From Xenorhabdus miraniensis (lineage in GTDB: Bacteria > Pseudomonadota > Gammaproteobacteria > Enterobacterales > Enterobacteriaceae), in assembly GCF_002632615.1 (NCBI RefSeq), contig NZ_NITZ01000016.1:1-64000 (forward strand): a DNA stretch of 64,000 nucleotides, given 5' to 3'. Shown here piece after piece: positions 17,511-25,982 of the stretch. A program made the translations under genes and the position numbers. Position 1 is the first letter of the stretch. Each line of letters begins with the position of its first letter. The notes beneath the pieces were generated by a model. The model had not been told where the DNA came from, did not search any database, and worked only from the letters and a program-made list of their open reading frames with translations.

Positions 17511-18130
17511 TCAAAGGCGTAAAGTAATCTTTTACACAACAGGAAACGATGTGGATTTGTCAGAGTTAACTGGAATTAAATGTAAAACCCCATTAGAAAT
17601 AAAAGAATAAGAAAATAGCGTCATGCTTCGGAATTGAATTTTCGGAGTACACCTTATTCTTTATGTGAGAGCAGCCCAGCCCAGATACCGTCTCAGTAAT
17701 TAAACTGCAAGCGGTATTTCTGCATTAAATAATGAGCCTGATTTCATTATGCCATAGGTTAATCGTAAGCGCCTACGCATCACTGCATTTTCAGAGAAAA
17801 CGCCAAACAAGCATTTTTGGACATAACTTGCCGCAATACAATAATATAAAACGCTTGCTAGTTCACAGCGTAGATGAGAATGCCGTAAATGAGAGTGAAT
17901 AATACCGGCACAAAGGCTACAGGTGAAGCGGACATCAAAGGATTGGCAGGAAAAAGCAAGGTATCAAGGGGCAGAATAAGTGACGAACATAAAACATCAA
18001 CAGTTCCTAACTTTTTGTCAATATGATATTGACTCTGGTGTTTTGATGATCTATTTTTGTAACTTAAATGTTAATGATATGTTTCATTGATATTTTAATT
18101 TAATTTAATTGATATAAATAGGAAAATATT
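17511..18130. other. Intergenic region upstream of the peptide operon
   Basis: About 620 bases. The first part (about 17640-17960) is more GC-rich and reads on the minus strand as short broken frames that may be remnants of an old gene. The last ~130 bases are very AT-rich and should contain the promoter of the peptide operon. AGGAAAA precedes the peptide start. Confidence 0.4.
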
Positions 18131-18262
18131 ATGCAAAATATTAAGAATAATAAAAACGTTGAATCTGTTGATTCCAAAAAACAAACACAAAAGTTTTCAC
18201 TTAATGTTAAGAAAAAATCCAACCAGGAAGAACGTCGTGCTCTGGGCGCTCTGGTCAAGTAA
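18131..18262 (+). CDS. Candidate RiPP-type precursor peptide (43 aa)
   Basis: A 43-residue peptide starting at ATG 18131, preceded by AGGAAAAT. It begins MQNIKNNKNVESVDSKK, is hydrophilic and rich in Asn and Lys through the middle (KFSLNVKKKSNQ), and ends EERRALGALVK. It has no signal peptide and no cysteine. It is followed by a hairpin and then by two enzymes that each carry a PqqD/RRE-like peptide-binding domain, so the reading is a leader plus short C-terminal core that the operon's enzymes modify. The precursor role is inferred from size, position and partners; I recognise no known precursor family. Confidence 0.7.
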   Translation: MQNIKNNKNVESVDSKKQTQKFSLNVKKKSNQEERRALGALVK

Positions 18263-18276
18263 TTCTTAAAGTAAAT

Positions 18277-18315
18277 ATAAAGGCTGTTGTTGTTGGTGGC
18301 AGCCTTTATATTTTG
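18277..18315 (+). terminator. Attenuator-like hairpin after the precursor gene
   Basis: A perfect 10-base stem ATAAAGGCTG/CAGCCTTTAT with a 13-base loop, followed by ATTTTG, 14 bases after the peptide stop and 24 bases before the next start codon. A leaky terminator here would give more precursor than enzyme, a common arrangement in peptide natural-product operons. Confidence 0.8.
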
Positions 18316-18339
18316 ACATAAAAGTTGAGGAGAGGGTTC

Positions 18340-19326
18340 ATGGGCTGTCCATACCTAAGGTATTTTTCTGCACTTAACGAACAACCAACGGCAATAAAAA
18401 TAGTTACTAATGATGTAGATATCACTATTGAAACCGAAAATCCACAGCAGCTTAAAAATTTGCTGTTAGATATGGATGGAAATAATACGCTCAGTACTTT
18501 GTCTGAAAAATATCATTACGATGAAAAAGAAATTCACGATTTATTAATTCATCTAATTGATGAAAATGTAGTAAAGATGGAAAGCTTACCGTCAAATAAC
18601 ACGGTCGAACCTCAGAATTTTGCAAAAATGTGTCGAGAAATTTTCCCTAAATGGAAAAAGGATGTATTTACTCTTGATTTTTGGTATGAGCTCACTACTG
18701 GGAAATTATCTAGATCAGCTTTCGCTGGGTGGCTGTTGGAAAATTTCTATTTTATTGAGGGGGCTACTAAACGTCTCTCATTAGTCACTGCGGCTGCTAA
18801 CGAAAATAAACAAATTCGGGTTCTTTTTTCTCAGCATTTTATTGAAGAATATAACCACCATATGTTTTTTATGAAAGCACTCAAACGATTAGGTTTTACT
18901 AAAAAACAAGTTTTGAATCACCAGCCACTGCCGAGCACAATCGCTATTATTAATCATATGCGTGAATGTGGTCGTAGAGATGTTATCTCTTATGCCACAT
19001 GTTCGGCATTTCTTGAATCTACAGGTGGAGATCGTAAAGAGGGTATGGTGTTTTATAACTCGCTTATCCAATATTACGATAAAGAAAATAAAGGGATAGT
19101 CCAGCCTTTAATTGAACATGCCTATTTGGATGAGGAGTACGGGCATAATGATTGGTTGGAGAAAGCCTGTGCTTGCATCTCAACATTGGAAAAAGAGCGA
19201 GCTAATGATGCTATCAAGTCAGCAGAGATATTGGTCGAAACATTAAAATTGTGGACGCATGATATTCAAGCCCACTATAGAAACATATCTTTCAATGAGA
19301 TCATTAACCCTTCTCGTTATCGTTAA
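18340..19326 (+). CDS. RRE-like/heme-oxygenase-like diiron enzyme 1
   Basis: A 328-residue protein starting at ATG 18340 (GAGGAGAGG just upstream). Residues about 18-82 look like a PqqD-type peptide-recognition winged helix (LLDMDGNNTLSTLSEKY, then EKEIHDLLIHLIDENVV). Residues about 95-315 are a heme-oxygenase-like (HDO, PqqC/TenA-type) helical domain. Candidate metal ligands are E170/H173 in FIEEYNHH, E226, and H260, D264 and H269 in HAYLDEEYGH. HDO enzymes are non-heme iron oxygenases that break or rearrange C-C and C-N bonds (UndA, BesC, SznF, CADD). Here the likely substrate is a residue of the upstream peptide held by the N-terminal domain. It is paralogous to the next gene. Confidence 0.8.
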   Translation: MGCPYLRYFSALNEQPTAIKIVTNDVDITIETENPQQLKNLLLDMDGNNTLSTLSEKYHYDEKEIHDLLIHLIDENVVKMESLPSNNTVEPQNFAKMCREIFPKWKKDVFTLDFWYELTTGKLSRSAFAGWLLENFYFIEGATKRLSLVTAAANENKQIRVLFSQHFIEEYNHHMFFMKALKRLGFTKKQVLNHQPLPSTIAIINHMRECGRRDVISYATCSAFLESTGGDRKEGMVFYNSLIQYYDKENKGIVQPLIEHAYLDEEYGHNDWLEKACACISTLEKERANDAIKSAEILVETLKLWTHDIQAHYRNISFNEIINPSRYR

Positions 19327-19339
19327 GTCAGGAGTTATT

Positions 19340-20392
19340 ATGACAAATCAAATGGGTAGAATATTAACTCCAGATTCATTACCTAAATGCCTTCCTCAAG
19401 CTACTTTAATGGTAAAAGGTCACGAAGCTATTCTTAGCGTACCCAGTAATGATTATACCTTCTCTGGCAAAAGTGCGGAAATGATCCAAGGAGTTTTCAG
19501 CTTTCTCAATGGTACCAATACCGTTGATATAATTTCACAGAAAACATGCCTTGCATCAGAAGATATTATCAGCCTACTGGATTATCTGTGTGGTGAATCT
19601 GTGCTAATTGATATAAATAATGAGAATAAAGGATCGCTTACTGGTTATCAATTAGTTGAGTTAGTGAAACAAGAAGTAGTTTTTTGGCGGCAACATATTA
19701 ATAACCAAATATTTTGGGAGAAAGTGCACAATGGTACTTGCTCTAAAAGGCAAATTTTAGGTTGGGGTATTGAATTTTATCACTATGTAGATGCTGCCAA
19801 TGAATATATGGCTGCTGGCGTTGCATATTGCCGCGAATCGATTGGTGTTCGCCAGAAAATAGCAGCTCATTATGCTGAAGAAGCAGGTCATGGGGAAATT
19901 TTCCTACAGGGGCTAATGAAGGATGGTTTACCTGCAACGCTGGTGAAAAAATCCCTTCCGCTACCCAGTACACGGGCACTGATCAATTATCTTAATGAAG
20001 TGGCAATGGAAAGCTCTTTAGTATACACCGCAGTATTCTCATTAATGCAGTCTGACGGCAAGAGTTTTAGCAAAACTGGTTTGAATGAATACTATTCTCA
20101 GTTGATTGAGTTATATCCTTTTGCCCAAGGCATGTTTGGCTCTTTTCTTAAACATGCTTTGATTGATGCTCGGTTAGACCATCAAGTTTCTATTTTTGAA
20201 AACCTTTATGCAAATGATGAGATTATTTCTCATCGTGAGGTAAAGCGTACATTTGTCACTATTCGCCAACTCGTTAATTATTTCATTCTCTATTACGAGT
20301 ACCTATTCGAATGTTATGGAAAAGAAAATTCCCAATTACCGAGGCGTGCACCACAACTCATTGACTTCCTGTTATCTGAGAACAAGGAGTAA
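19340..20392 (+). CDS. RRE-like/heme-oxygenase-like diiron enzyme 2
   Basis: A 350-residue paralogue of the preceding enzyme, starting at ATG 19340 after AGGAG and 13 bases downstream of it. The N-terminal winged-helix-like domain (about residues 22-95: SAEMIQGVFSFLNGTNTVDI, then DIISLLDYLCGESVLID) again resembles a PqqD/RRE fold. The HDO domain follows, with E181/H184 in HYAEEAGHGEIF and H272, D276 and H281 in HALIDARLDH. The ligand pattern matches enzyme 1, so both should bind iron. Two HDO proteins in a row recall fluopsin C biosynthesis (FlcE/FlcD), where two such enzymes act in succession. The reaction is not predictable. Confidence 0.8.
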   Translation: MTNQMGRILTPDSLPKCLPQATLMVKGHEAILSVPSNDYTFSGKSAEMIQGVFSFLNGTNTVDIISQKTCLASEDIISLLDYLCGESVLIDINNENKGSLTGYQLVELVKQEVVFWRQHINNQIFWEKVHNGTCSKRQILGWGIEFYHYVDAANEYMAAGVAYCRESIGVRQKIAAHYAEEAGHGEIFLQGLMKDGLPATLVKKSLPLPSTRALINYLNEVAMESSLVYTAVFSLMQSDGKSFSKTGLNEYYSQLIELYPFAQGMFGSFLKHALIDARLDHQVSIFENLYANDEIISHREVKRTFVTIRQLVNYFILYYEYLFECYGKENSQLPRRAPQLIDFLLSENKE

Positions 20393-20395
20393 TCA

Positions 20396-21679
20396 ATGAT
20401 GCAAGATTGGGAACTGCGTGCAAAACGTGCCATTGCGGGGGGAACAACTCATGATAGTTGGACTTCCGCATATCCTGTAGTATTTAAACATGCTAATGGT
20501 GCTTATAAGTGGGATACCAGTAATCGGCAATACACAGATTTTTGGATGGGACATGGTGCGTTAATTCTGGGGCATAATCACCCTGCCGTGATTCAGGCAA
20601 TTGCTACTCAGTTAAATAGTGGCACACATCTTTCCGGTAATCACACTTTGTTGGTGGAATGGGCTGAAAAAATAATTCAAATGGTGCCCAGTGCTGAACT
20701 GGTCAGGTTCTGTGCATCGGGTACCGAAGCCACACTACTGGCATTGCGCTTGGCTCGAGCCTATACCGGCAAACCTTATATCATGCGAATTGATGGACAT
20801 TTCCATGGTTGGCATGATGAAGCACTTTCAGGTGTTGTCGATGGGTGGCCAACTGGCTCGCATCCAGATTCGGCCAATTACCTGCAATTAGCCCCACCGT
20901 TCGATCTGGAAGCCGTGGAAGCGTCTTTAGTGGAAGGAAAAACGGCAGCAGTTATCTTAGAACCGGGGGGAGGTAGCAGTGGTACTCTTCCATACAATAG
21001 ACAGTATTTGCAGGAGTTACGAAATATTACTCAGTGTTACGATACCCTGCTCATTTTTGATGAGGTGATGAGTGGGTTTCGCTATGCACCGGGTGGCGTA
21101 CAACAGTTATCTTCTGTCATGCCGGATATGACCACATTATCTAAAGTGCTATGTGGTGGATTACCCGGTGGCGCGATAGCGGGTTCTCAGATGGTTATGT
21201 CCTGTTTTGACGCTGGGCATAATACTAAAGTGCTTCATACGGGGACGTTCAACGGTAACCCATTATCCGCCAGTGCTGGTTTGGCCACTTTGGCACTTGT
21301 GGCTGATAGCGTTGTTCAAGAGACACTGAATAAAAATACAATGATGTTTGTGAATGCGGTAAATGAAAAGGCTAAGCAGGTTGGTATTGATGTACAACTG
21401 TTTCATCAATCATCGATCTTTCACATATTGATTGGTGCGCAAAAAGAAGGAGTAGATATTTCTCCTTCTGAAGATGCGTTTTGGATAACGCAAAAAAATG
21501 CGGCTGTTTATGACGAACTAAAAATACTCCTTACCCAGCATGGCATTGATATACATAAGTCTCATGGTTGGCTCAGTACTTGCCACACGGATGACATTCT
21601 TGAAGATGCGGTGGATAAATTCCATATGGCGTTTGTTAAGTTATTAAACCAAAACAGAGCAATGGGCTTAGCGGATTGA
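20396..21679 (+). CDS. Class III PLP-dependent aminotransferase
   Basis: A 427-residue fold-type I enzyme resembling glutamate-1-semialdehyde 2,1-aminomutase and related class III aminotransferases: FCASGTEATLLALRLAR (about 105-121), HFHGWHDEALSG, the cofactor Asp in LLIFDEVMSGFRY (D222) and the Schiff-base lysine K250 in TTLSKVLCGGLPGGA. It is not a haem-pathway gene by context: it starts three bases after the second HDO gene and leads into an aldehyde dehydrogenase. It should move or transfer an amino group on an intermediate released from, or still attached to, the peptide. Confidence 0.88.
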   Translation: MMQDWELRAKRAIAGGTTHDSWTSAYPVVFKHANGAYKWDTSNRQYTDFWMGHGALILGHNHPAVIQAIATQLNSGTHLSGNHTLLVEWAEKIIQMVPSAELVRFCASGTEATLLALRLARAYTGKPYIMRIDGHFHGWHDEALSGVVDGWPTGSHPDSANYLQLAPPFDLEAVEASLVEGKTAAVILEPGGGSSGTLPYNRQYLQELRNITQCYDTLLIFDEVMSGFRYAPGGVQQLSSVMPDMTTLSKVLCGGLPGGAIAGSQMVMSCFDAGHNTKVLHTGTFNGNPLSASAGLATLALVADSVVQETLNKNTMMFVNAVNEKAKQVGIDVQLFHQSSIFHILIGAQKEGVDISPSEDAFWITQKNAAVYDELKILLTQHGIDIHKSHGWLSTCHTDDILEDAVDKFHMAFVKLLNQNRAMGLAD

Positions 21680-21691
21680 GTGGGAGGGGGC

Positions 21692-23167
21692 ATGATAGAT
21701 ATTGTCAATTTTATTAATGGCAGACATGTCAAAGCAACGAGTGGGGATAGATTATTTTCAACCAATCCGTCGACGGAAGAGCGCATTGCCCAATTTAACG
21801 TGTCTTCGTCTACTGATGTTGATTCCGCCGTGTGTGCGGCCAGAATAGCATATGAGCAGGGGCCATGGCCACGACTAACGGTAGAAGAGAGGGCATCGTA
21901 CCTGCATATGATTGCGGATGCGTTAGAAGATAACTTGTCTCTATTTGCTCAGTATGAATGTGAAGATACGGGTTTCTTATCGAAAATGTGTTTACATGGT
22001 CATCTTCCGCGTGCAGTAGAGCACTTTCGTTTTTTTGCAGAAGAGGGCAAGCGCTTCTTTGGCAGTGCCATTCCAATAGGGGATTTCTACATTAATTTTA
22101 CTCATCATGTTCCTGTAGGAGTCGTTGCTATCATGACACCATGGAATGGCCCATTATCTGTTTCTTCAATTAACTTAGCTGCTGCGCTGATCGTGGGTAA
22201 CACTGTGGTTTTGAAACCCTCAGAATTGGCGCCTATCACTGTTTCTTTACTTGGTCAAATAGTTGCAGAAATCGGTCTACCTGAAGGCGTAGTCAATATC
22301 GTACATGGGGCAGGTCAGCCGACTGGAGAAGCACTTATTCGACATACTGATATTGATTTATTATGTTTTGTTGGAGGCACTCAGGTTGGAAAAGATGTCT
22401 TAAGATATTCGTCAGGCACATTGCGGCGTTCGTTACTGGAATTAGGGGGGAAATCGCCTACAGTGGTGTTGGCGGATGCAGATATTGATGCGGCGTTAGA
22501 CGGCGCATTAGTATCTGCTTTCAGCAGCAATGGGCAGGTGTGTACTGCGGGATCTCGCATCATCGTCGACAAAACAATCGCCAAAACTTTTAGCTGTCAG
22601 TTTATTGAGCGAACTCAGAATATTCGTGTAGGTGACCCATTTGATGAAACCAGCGAAATTGGGCCAATGATTAGTGCAAGTCACCGAGAAAACATACTGA
22701 AGGCCATAACTCAGGCACAGCAAGAAGGCGCTAGTTTGTGTGCTGGTGGGATCGTGCCTATGGATTGCTATCGGGGGTTTTACATTGAGCCTGCTGTTTT
22801 AACTGGGGTGCATCCTCAAAGTTCATTGGCTACACAAGAGATCTTTGGGCCAGTCGTAGCAATTTTTATCGCCGAAAACGAAGAACATGCTCTCTCTTTA
22901 GCTAATGATTCCAAATTTGGCCTTGCAGGAACGGTATGGAGTACAAGCGATTCAAAAGCATTGTCTTTTGCCCGCAAAATGCAGGCGGGTAATATAGGCA
23001 TAAATACACCGTATATCAGGGATATTCGTTGTCCATTTGGTGGTTTTAAACAAAGTGGTATTGGTACTGTAGGCGGGTATTGGAGCTTAGAACAATATAC
23101 CCAAACACAAACTCTATGTTTGCCCCTTAATAGTTATACACTGCCCAGATATGGTGCTCTGAAATGA
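21692..23167 (+). CDS. NAD(P)-dependent aldehyde dehydrogenase
   Basis: A 491-residue aldehyde dehydrogenase superfamily enzyme. It shows TPWNGPLSVSSINLAAAL, the cofactor lysine in VLKPSELAP, the general base in LLELGGKSP, the catalytic cysteine in SNGQVCTAGSR and EIFGPVVAIF. It is closest in style to semialdehyde dehydrogenases such as HpaE or BetB. ATG 21692 follows a very strong GGGAGGGGG site. With the aminotransferase it suggests oxidation of an amino-aldehyde intermediate to an acid. All key residues are present. Confidence 0.9.
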   Translation: MIDIVNFINGRHVKATSGDRLFSTNPSTEERIAQFNVSSSTDVDSAVCAARIAYEQGPWPRLTVEERASYLHMIADALEDNLSLFAQYECEDTGFLSKMCLHGHLPRAVEHFRFFAEEGKRFFGSAIPIGDFYINFTHHVPVGVVAIMTPWNGPLSVSSINLAAALIVGNTVVLKPSELAPITVSLLGQIVAEIGLPEGVVNIVHGAGQPTGEALIRHTDIDLLCFVGGTQVGKDVLRYSSGTLRRSLLELGGKSPTVVLADADIDAALDGALVSAFSSNGQVCTAGSRIIVDKTIAKTFSCQFIERTQNIRVGDPFDETSEIGPMISASHRENILKAITQAQQEGASLCAGGIVPMDCYRGFYIEPAVLTGVHPQSSLATQEIFGPVVAIFIAENEEHALSLANDSKFGLAGTVWSTSDSKALSFARKMQAGNIGINTPYIRDIRCPFGGFKQSGIGTVGGYWSLEQYTQTQTLCLPLNSYTLPRYGALK

Positions 23168-23227
23168 CATATGACAACTAGGTCTTAGTGGTTATATAAA
23201 ACAGAAACCGTGTAACGGAGAAACGTT

Positions 23228-24421
23228 TTGGAAAAGGCCATATGGAAACATAAGCAGTTTCGGATGTTATTTTCAGGGGCGCTGTTTTGTCATTTAGGGG
23301 GAAAAATTTATGAGCTGGCATTACCGTTATTAATCTACGATATCACCCGTTCATCGGAAATTATGGGCTGGATGCGTGCGGCCGAGTTTCTACCTTATAT
23401 TCTCCTGGCCGCAGTGATCGGAGCTTTGATTGATCGAGTGGATCGTAGAGTTTGGTCTCAATGGATGATTGCAGGACAGGTTATGTGTTTGCTGGCTAGC
23501 TGGTTAGCTATCGAGTTTAGTTCAAACCCATTGTGGGTGTTATTCCCTTGTGCCTTCTTTATGATGGCTTTTAACTTTGGCTACCTTAACGCCAGAATGG
23601 GAATGCTGAAACATGTATTACCCGAAAAGTTGCAAGGTGCGGCTATCTCTAGTATGAGTTCACTGAATAGCCTGTTTCAAGCACTTGGTCCTTTGCTGTC
23701 GGGTGTGATTATTTTATTCTCATCCTCCCATATTACCTTTCTATGGATAGCGTTATTTCTGTGTATTGCTTGGTGTTATTTGTTCAAAATGCCATACGAA
23801 AAAGAGGTACTCGGAACTACCGAAAATATAAGAACGTCTATCGTTAAAGGCTGGCAGATATTACAAACTAATATTCCACTATATCATATGGCGCTGGCTA
23901 TCATGGTATTAAATACTTGTTCAATAGTGTTTTCTTTGCAAGCGATCTATTATGCCAAAACTGCTCTGGCCATGAACGCTGTTAACATTGGCTACATGGT
24001 ATCTGCGGGTGGAATAGGCGCGATACTAGGCTCGTTATTGGTAATTCGCCTACGAAACCGATTTGGTTTAGGGTTAGTGTTGATTGTAACTATGGTCATT
24101 CAGGCAGTTGGCTATCTTTTGGTTCTATTTTTTAACCATTCTGTCATGTTGATTTTTGCTTTCTTCTGGGCGAATTTCTTCGAAATAATCACAGCTCTTC
24201 TTGTTTACACTTACCGTCAAGAAAGTGTCAAAGCAGAGAATCTAGGAAGAGTCATGGGTATTACTGGCACAATATTTAAATTAGGCTTACCTTTCGGTTT
24301 GTCTATTTCTGGATATGTGATTTCGTGGGGAAGGATAGATCTGCTGTTTATCGCTTGTGCAGTGATTCAGATTAGTACAGGGCTTGCGTGTTACCTGAGC
24401 CCAATGGTGAGGGTGAAATAG
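23228..24421 (+). CDS. MFS efflux transporter (EntS-like)
   Basis: A 397-residue major facilitator protein with about 12 membrane helices and the loop 2-3 motif GALIDRVDRRVWSQW. It resembles the MFS_3/EntS group that exports siderophores and other secondary metabolites. The start is TTG 23228, with CGGAGAAAC upstream. It is the last gene of the operon (60-base gap) and is the natural exporter of the pathway product and possibly self-resistance. Its end converges on the PaiB-like gene with a ~30-base gap. Confidence 0.85.
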   Translation: MEKAIWKHKQFRMLFSGALFCHLGGKIYELALPLLIYDITRSSEIMGWMRAAEFLPYILLAAVIGALIDRVDRRVWSQWMIAGQVMCLLASWLAIEFSSNPLWVLFPCAFFMMAFNFGYLNARMGMLKHVLPEKLQGAAISSMSSLNSLFQALGPLLSGVIILFSSSHITFLWIALFLCIAWCYLFKMPYEKEVLGTTENIRTSIVKGWQILQTNIPLYHMALAIMVLNTCSIVFSLQAIYYAKTALAMNAVNIGYMVSAGGIGAILGSLLVIRLRNRFGLGLVLIVTMVIQAVGYLLVLFFNHSVMLIFAFFWANFFEIITALLVYTYRQESVKAENLGRVMGITGTIFKLGLPFGLSISGYVISWGRIDLLFIACAVIQISTGLACYLSPMVRVK

Positions 24422-24453
24422 TCTACGATAACACAGACTTATTGGCGAACACC

Positions 24454-25068
24454 TTAATCGCCAGTGCCAATATGGCGCTTTTTCATATAATTCGCCAATT
24501 TTACGTTGTCACTCTGTGTACTGTTTTCTAACACCGTATAAACACCTCGTTGGTCATCTTGACTTCTATGTTGGCCGAGCTTTTCTTTAGCCTGAATTTC
24601 GTCAAGCCAGATTTTGAACCCAACTATCGCTTGCATTCTTTGATTGAGGTAAGAGTCTGGCATAAGTTCTTTGTTTTCTATCAGATTAGGTTCAAAGGTA
24701 TTGACTAGGGTTTCCATGGCCAATTTTGTCTCTTCGTTTCCTAGGATTTCTGCTACTCCATAGCAATGTACTGCTGAATAATTCCAAGTGGGAACAGCAT
24801 GTTGTGCTTTATACCAAGTTGGTGAAATATAAGCATGTGGCCCAGTAAAGACCACTAATACTCGCTGGCCATCAAACTCTTTCCAGTGCTGATTAGCTTT
24901 GGCCACGTGCCCATATAACACCCCCCTCTTTCCTTCTTCGGGGGCAAAAACAAAAGGAAGATGGGTGCCTATTAGTGAAGGAGAGATCAATAATCCAAAG
25001 CTGTTGTTGATAATAAAAGCCGACACGCTGTTTTGATCGGTCATTTCCATTTTCTTTGGTATATACAT
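24454..25068 (-). CDS. FMN-binding protein, PaiB family
   Basis: A 204-residue split-barrel protein of the PaiB family (MYIPKKMEMTDQNSVSAFI, HLPFVFAPEEGKRGVLYGHV, VVFTGPHAYISPTWY, VPTWNYSAVHCYG). Family members bind flavin and are annotated as transcriptional repressors in Bacillus or as pyridoxamine-phosphate-oxidase-like proteins. It is convergent with the peptide operon, so it may be a separate gene, a regulator, or a flavoenzyme acting on the product; the sequence does not decide. Confidence 0.85.
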   Translation of the reverse strand: MYIPKKMEMTDQNSVSAFIINNSFGLLISPSLIGTHLPFVFAPEEGKRGVLYGHVAKANQHWKEFDGQRVLVVFTGPHAYISPTWYKAQHAVPTWNYSAVHCYGVAEILGNEETKLAMETLVNTFEPNLIENKELMPDSYLNQRMQAIVGFKIWLDEIQAKEKLGQHRSQDDQRGVYTVLENSTQSDNVKLANYMKKRHIGTGD

Positions 25069-25276
25069 TGTCGTTGCTCCAATTAAGTAGTTATAGCGGT
25101 ATAGTCATTATGGGCATTTTGTCATGTCTGCCTAGATTATGAACCGATGTGAAGTTATTTTCATCAAGAAAATAATGGCGCATTCCCTCACAGCCTGTCA
25201 TCAAACAAAAATTTGACCCCACTCGATCCAATCGATAAAGTACTTAATTGTTATCAATGATCTTATCGCCTGCAAA

Positions 25277-25371
25277 GATCACCTATAGGGCGGCGAAAAA
25301 AACTCCTGTAGCCTGCAAGGGAGTGCATCGCAATGCGGTACATCTGCACACTTTTGGAAGCAGATATCGTC
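25277..25371 (+). repeat. ~95-base dispersed structured repeat, copy A
   Basis: One of three copies in the window (others at 44856-44951 and 53722-53815). Shared blocks are ACTCCTGTAGCCTGCAAGGG, GCGGTACATCTGC and TTTGGAAGCAGATAT. Internal stems CTCC/GGAG and ATCTGC/GCAGAT suggest a structured element. Confidence 0.85.
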
Positions 25372-25541
25372 GGGCACCTAACCCTCCGTCTGATGATGAA
25401 AGTTTCCCGGTTTCGTAGTGAAATCGGCTTACCACACAATAGTGCAGAACTTTCCTGTCTCACGCTAATCGATACCGTTTTAACCGGTACAACATTCGCC
25501 TGCATTTTGTATTCATCACGATAAACGTCACGAAAATTACG

Positions 25542-25585
25542 CGGCGTCACTTGCGTTAAAGCGCAGCGATTACCAAGTGACGCCG
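25542..25585. repeat. 12-base inverted repeat upstream of integrase
   Basis: CGGCGTCACTTG (25542-25553) and its exact complement CAAGTGACGCCG (25574-25585) flank a 20-base loop, about 400 bases ahead of the integrase. A near-identical stem lies ahead of the second integrase (53348-53385). Confidence 0.8.
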
Positions 25586-25982
25586 CCCGGCGTCAATGTC
25601 CAGAGCACGTCCGGTCTGGCTTTACGACTGATTTGATCCACGAATTACGCAAAGTCACCCGTTATTTCGGGCATTTTCTGATCCTGAACCCCGTTGTTCG
25701 TTTATTTTTTGACCCCATGCCTTGCAACAGGCTGATGCAGTAAGAAAGGAGAAATCACACCACGTCATGATTAATGAGGCGTTCATCCTGACTAACATCA
25801 GGCACTGAACGGGGAGTACTTCACCGCCGTGCCCAGCACGTAGCGAACTCCTGCAAAAACTCAACGCAATTTTCCCCTGCTACACATTATCTGACGCACC
25901 ACGGAAGGGTGAACCTGAACCGACACGCAGGGATTTGTTTAAAAATGAATAAAAAAGAAGCCAATGAGCAGGAGATGCGGGG

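Larger units (their letters stand above)
25069..25982. other. Noncoding region of the integrase module
   Basis: About 900 bases without a credible gene. It contains repeat copy A (25277-25371) and a strong inverted repeat (25542-25585). The arrangement of repeat, inverted repeat and integrase recurs around 53 kb, so this region probably belongs to the integrase gene as a unit. Confidence 0.5.

Noticed and set aside
20396..21679. Aminotransferase as hemL (haem biosynthesis)
   Set aside because: Context is the peptide/HDO operon, and no haem genes are near; class III motifs are shared by many enzymes.
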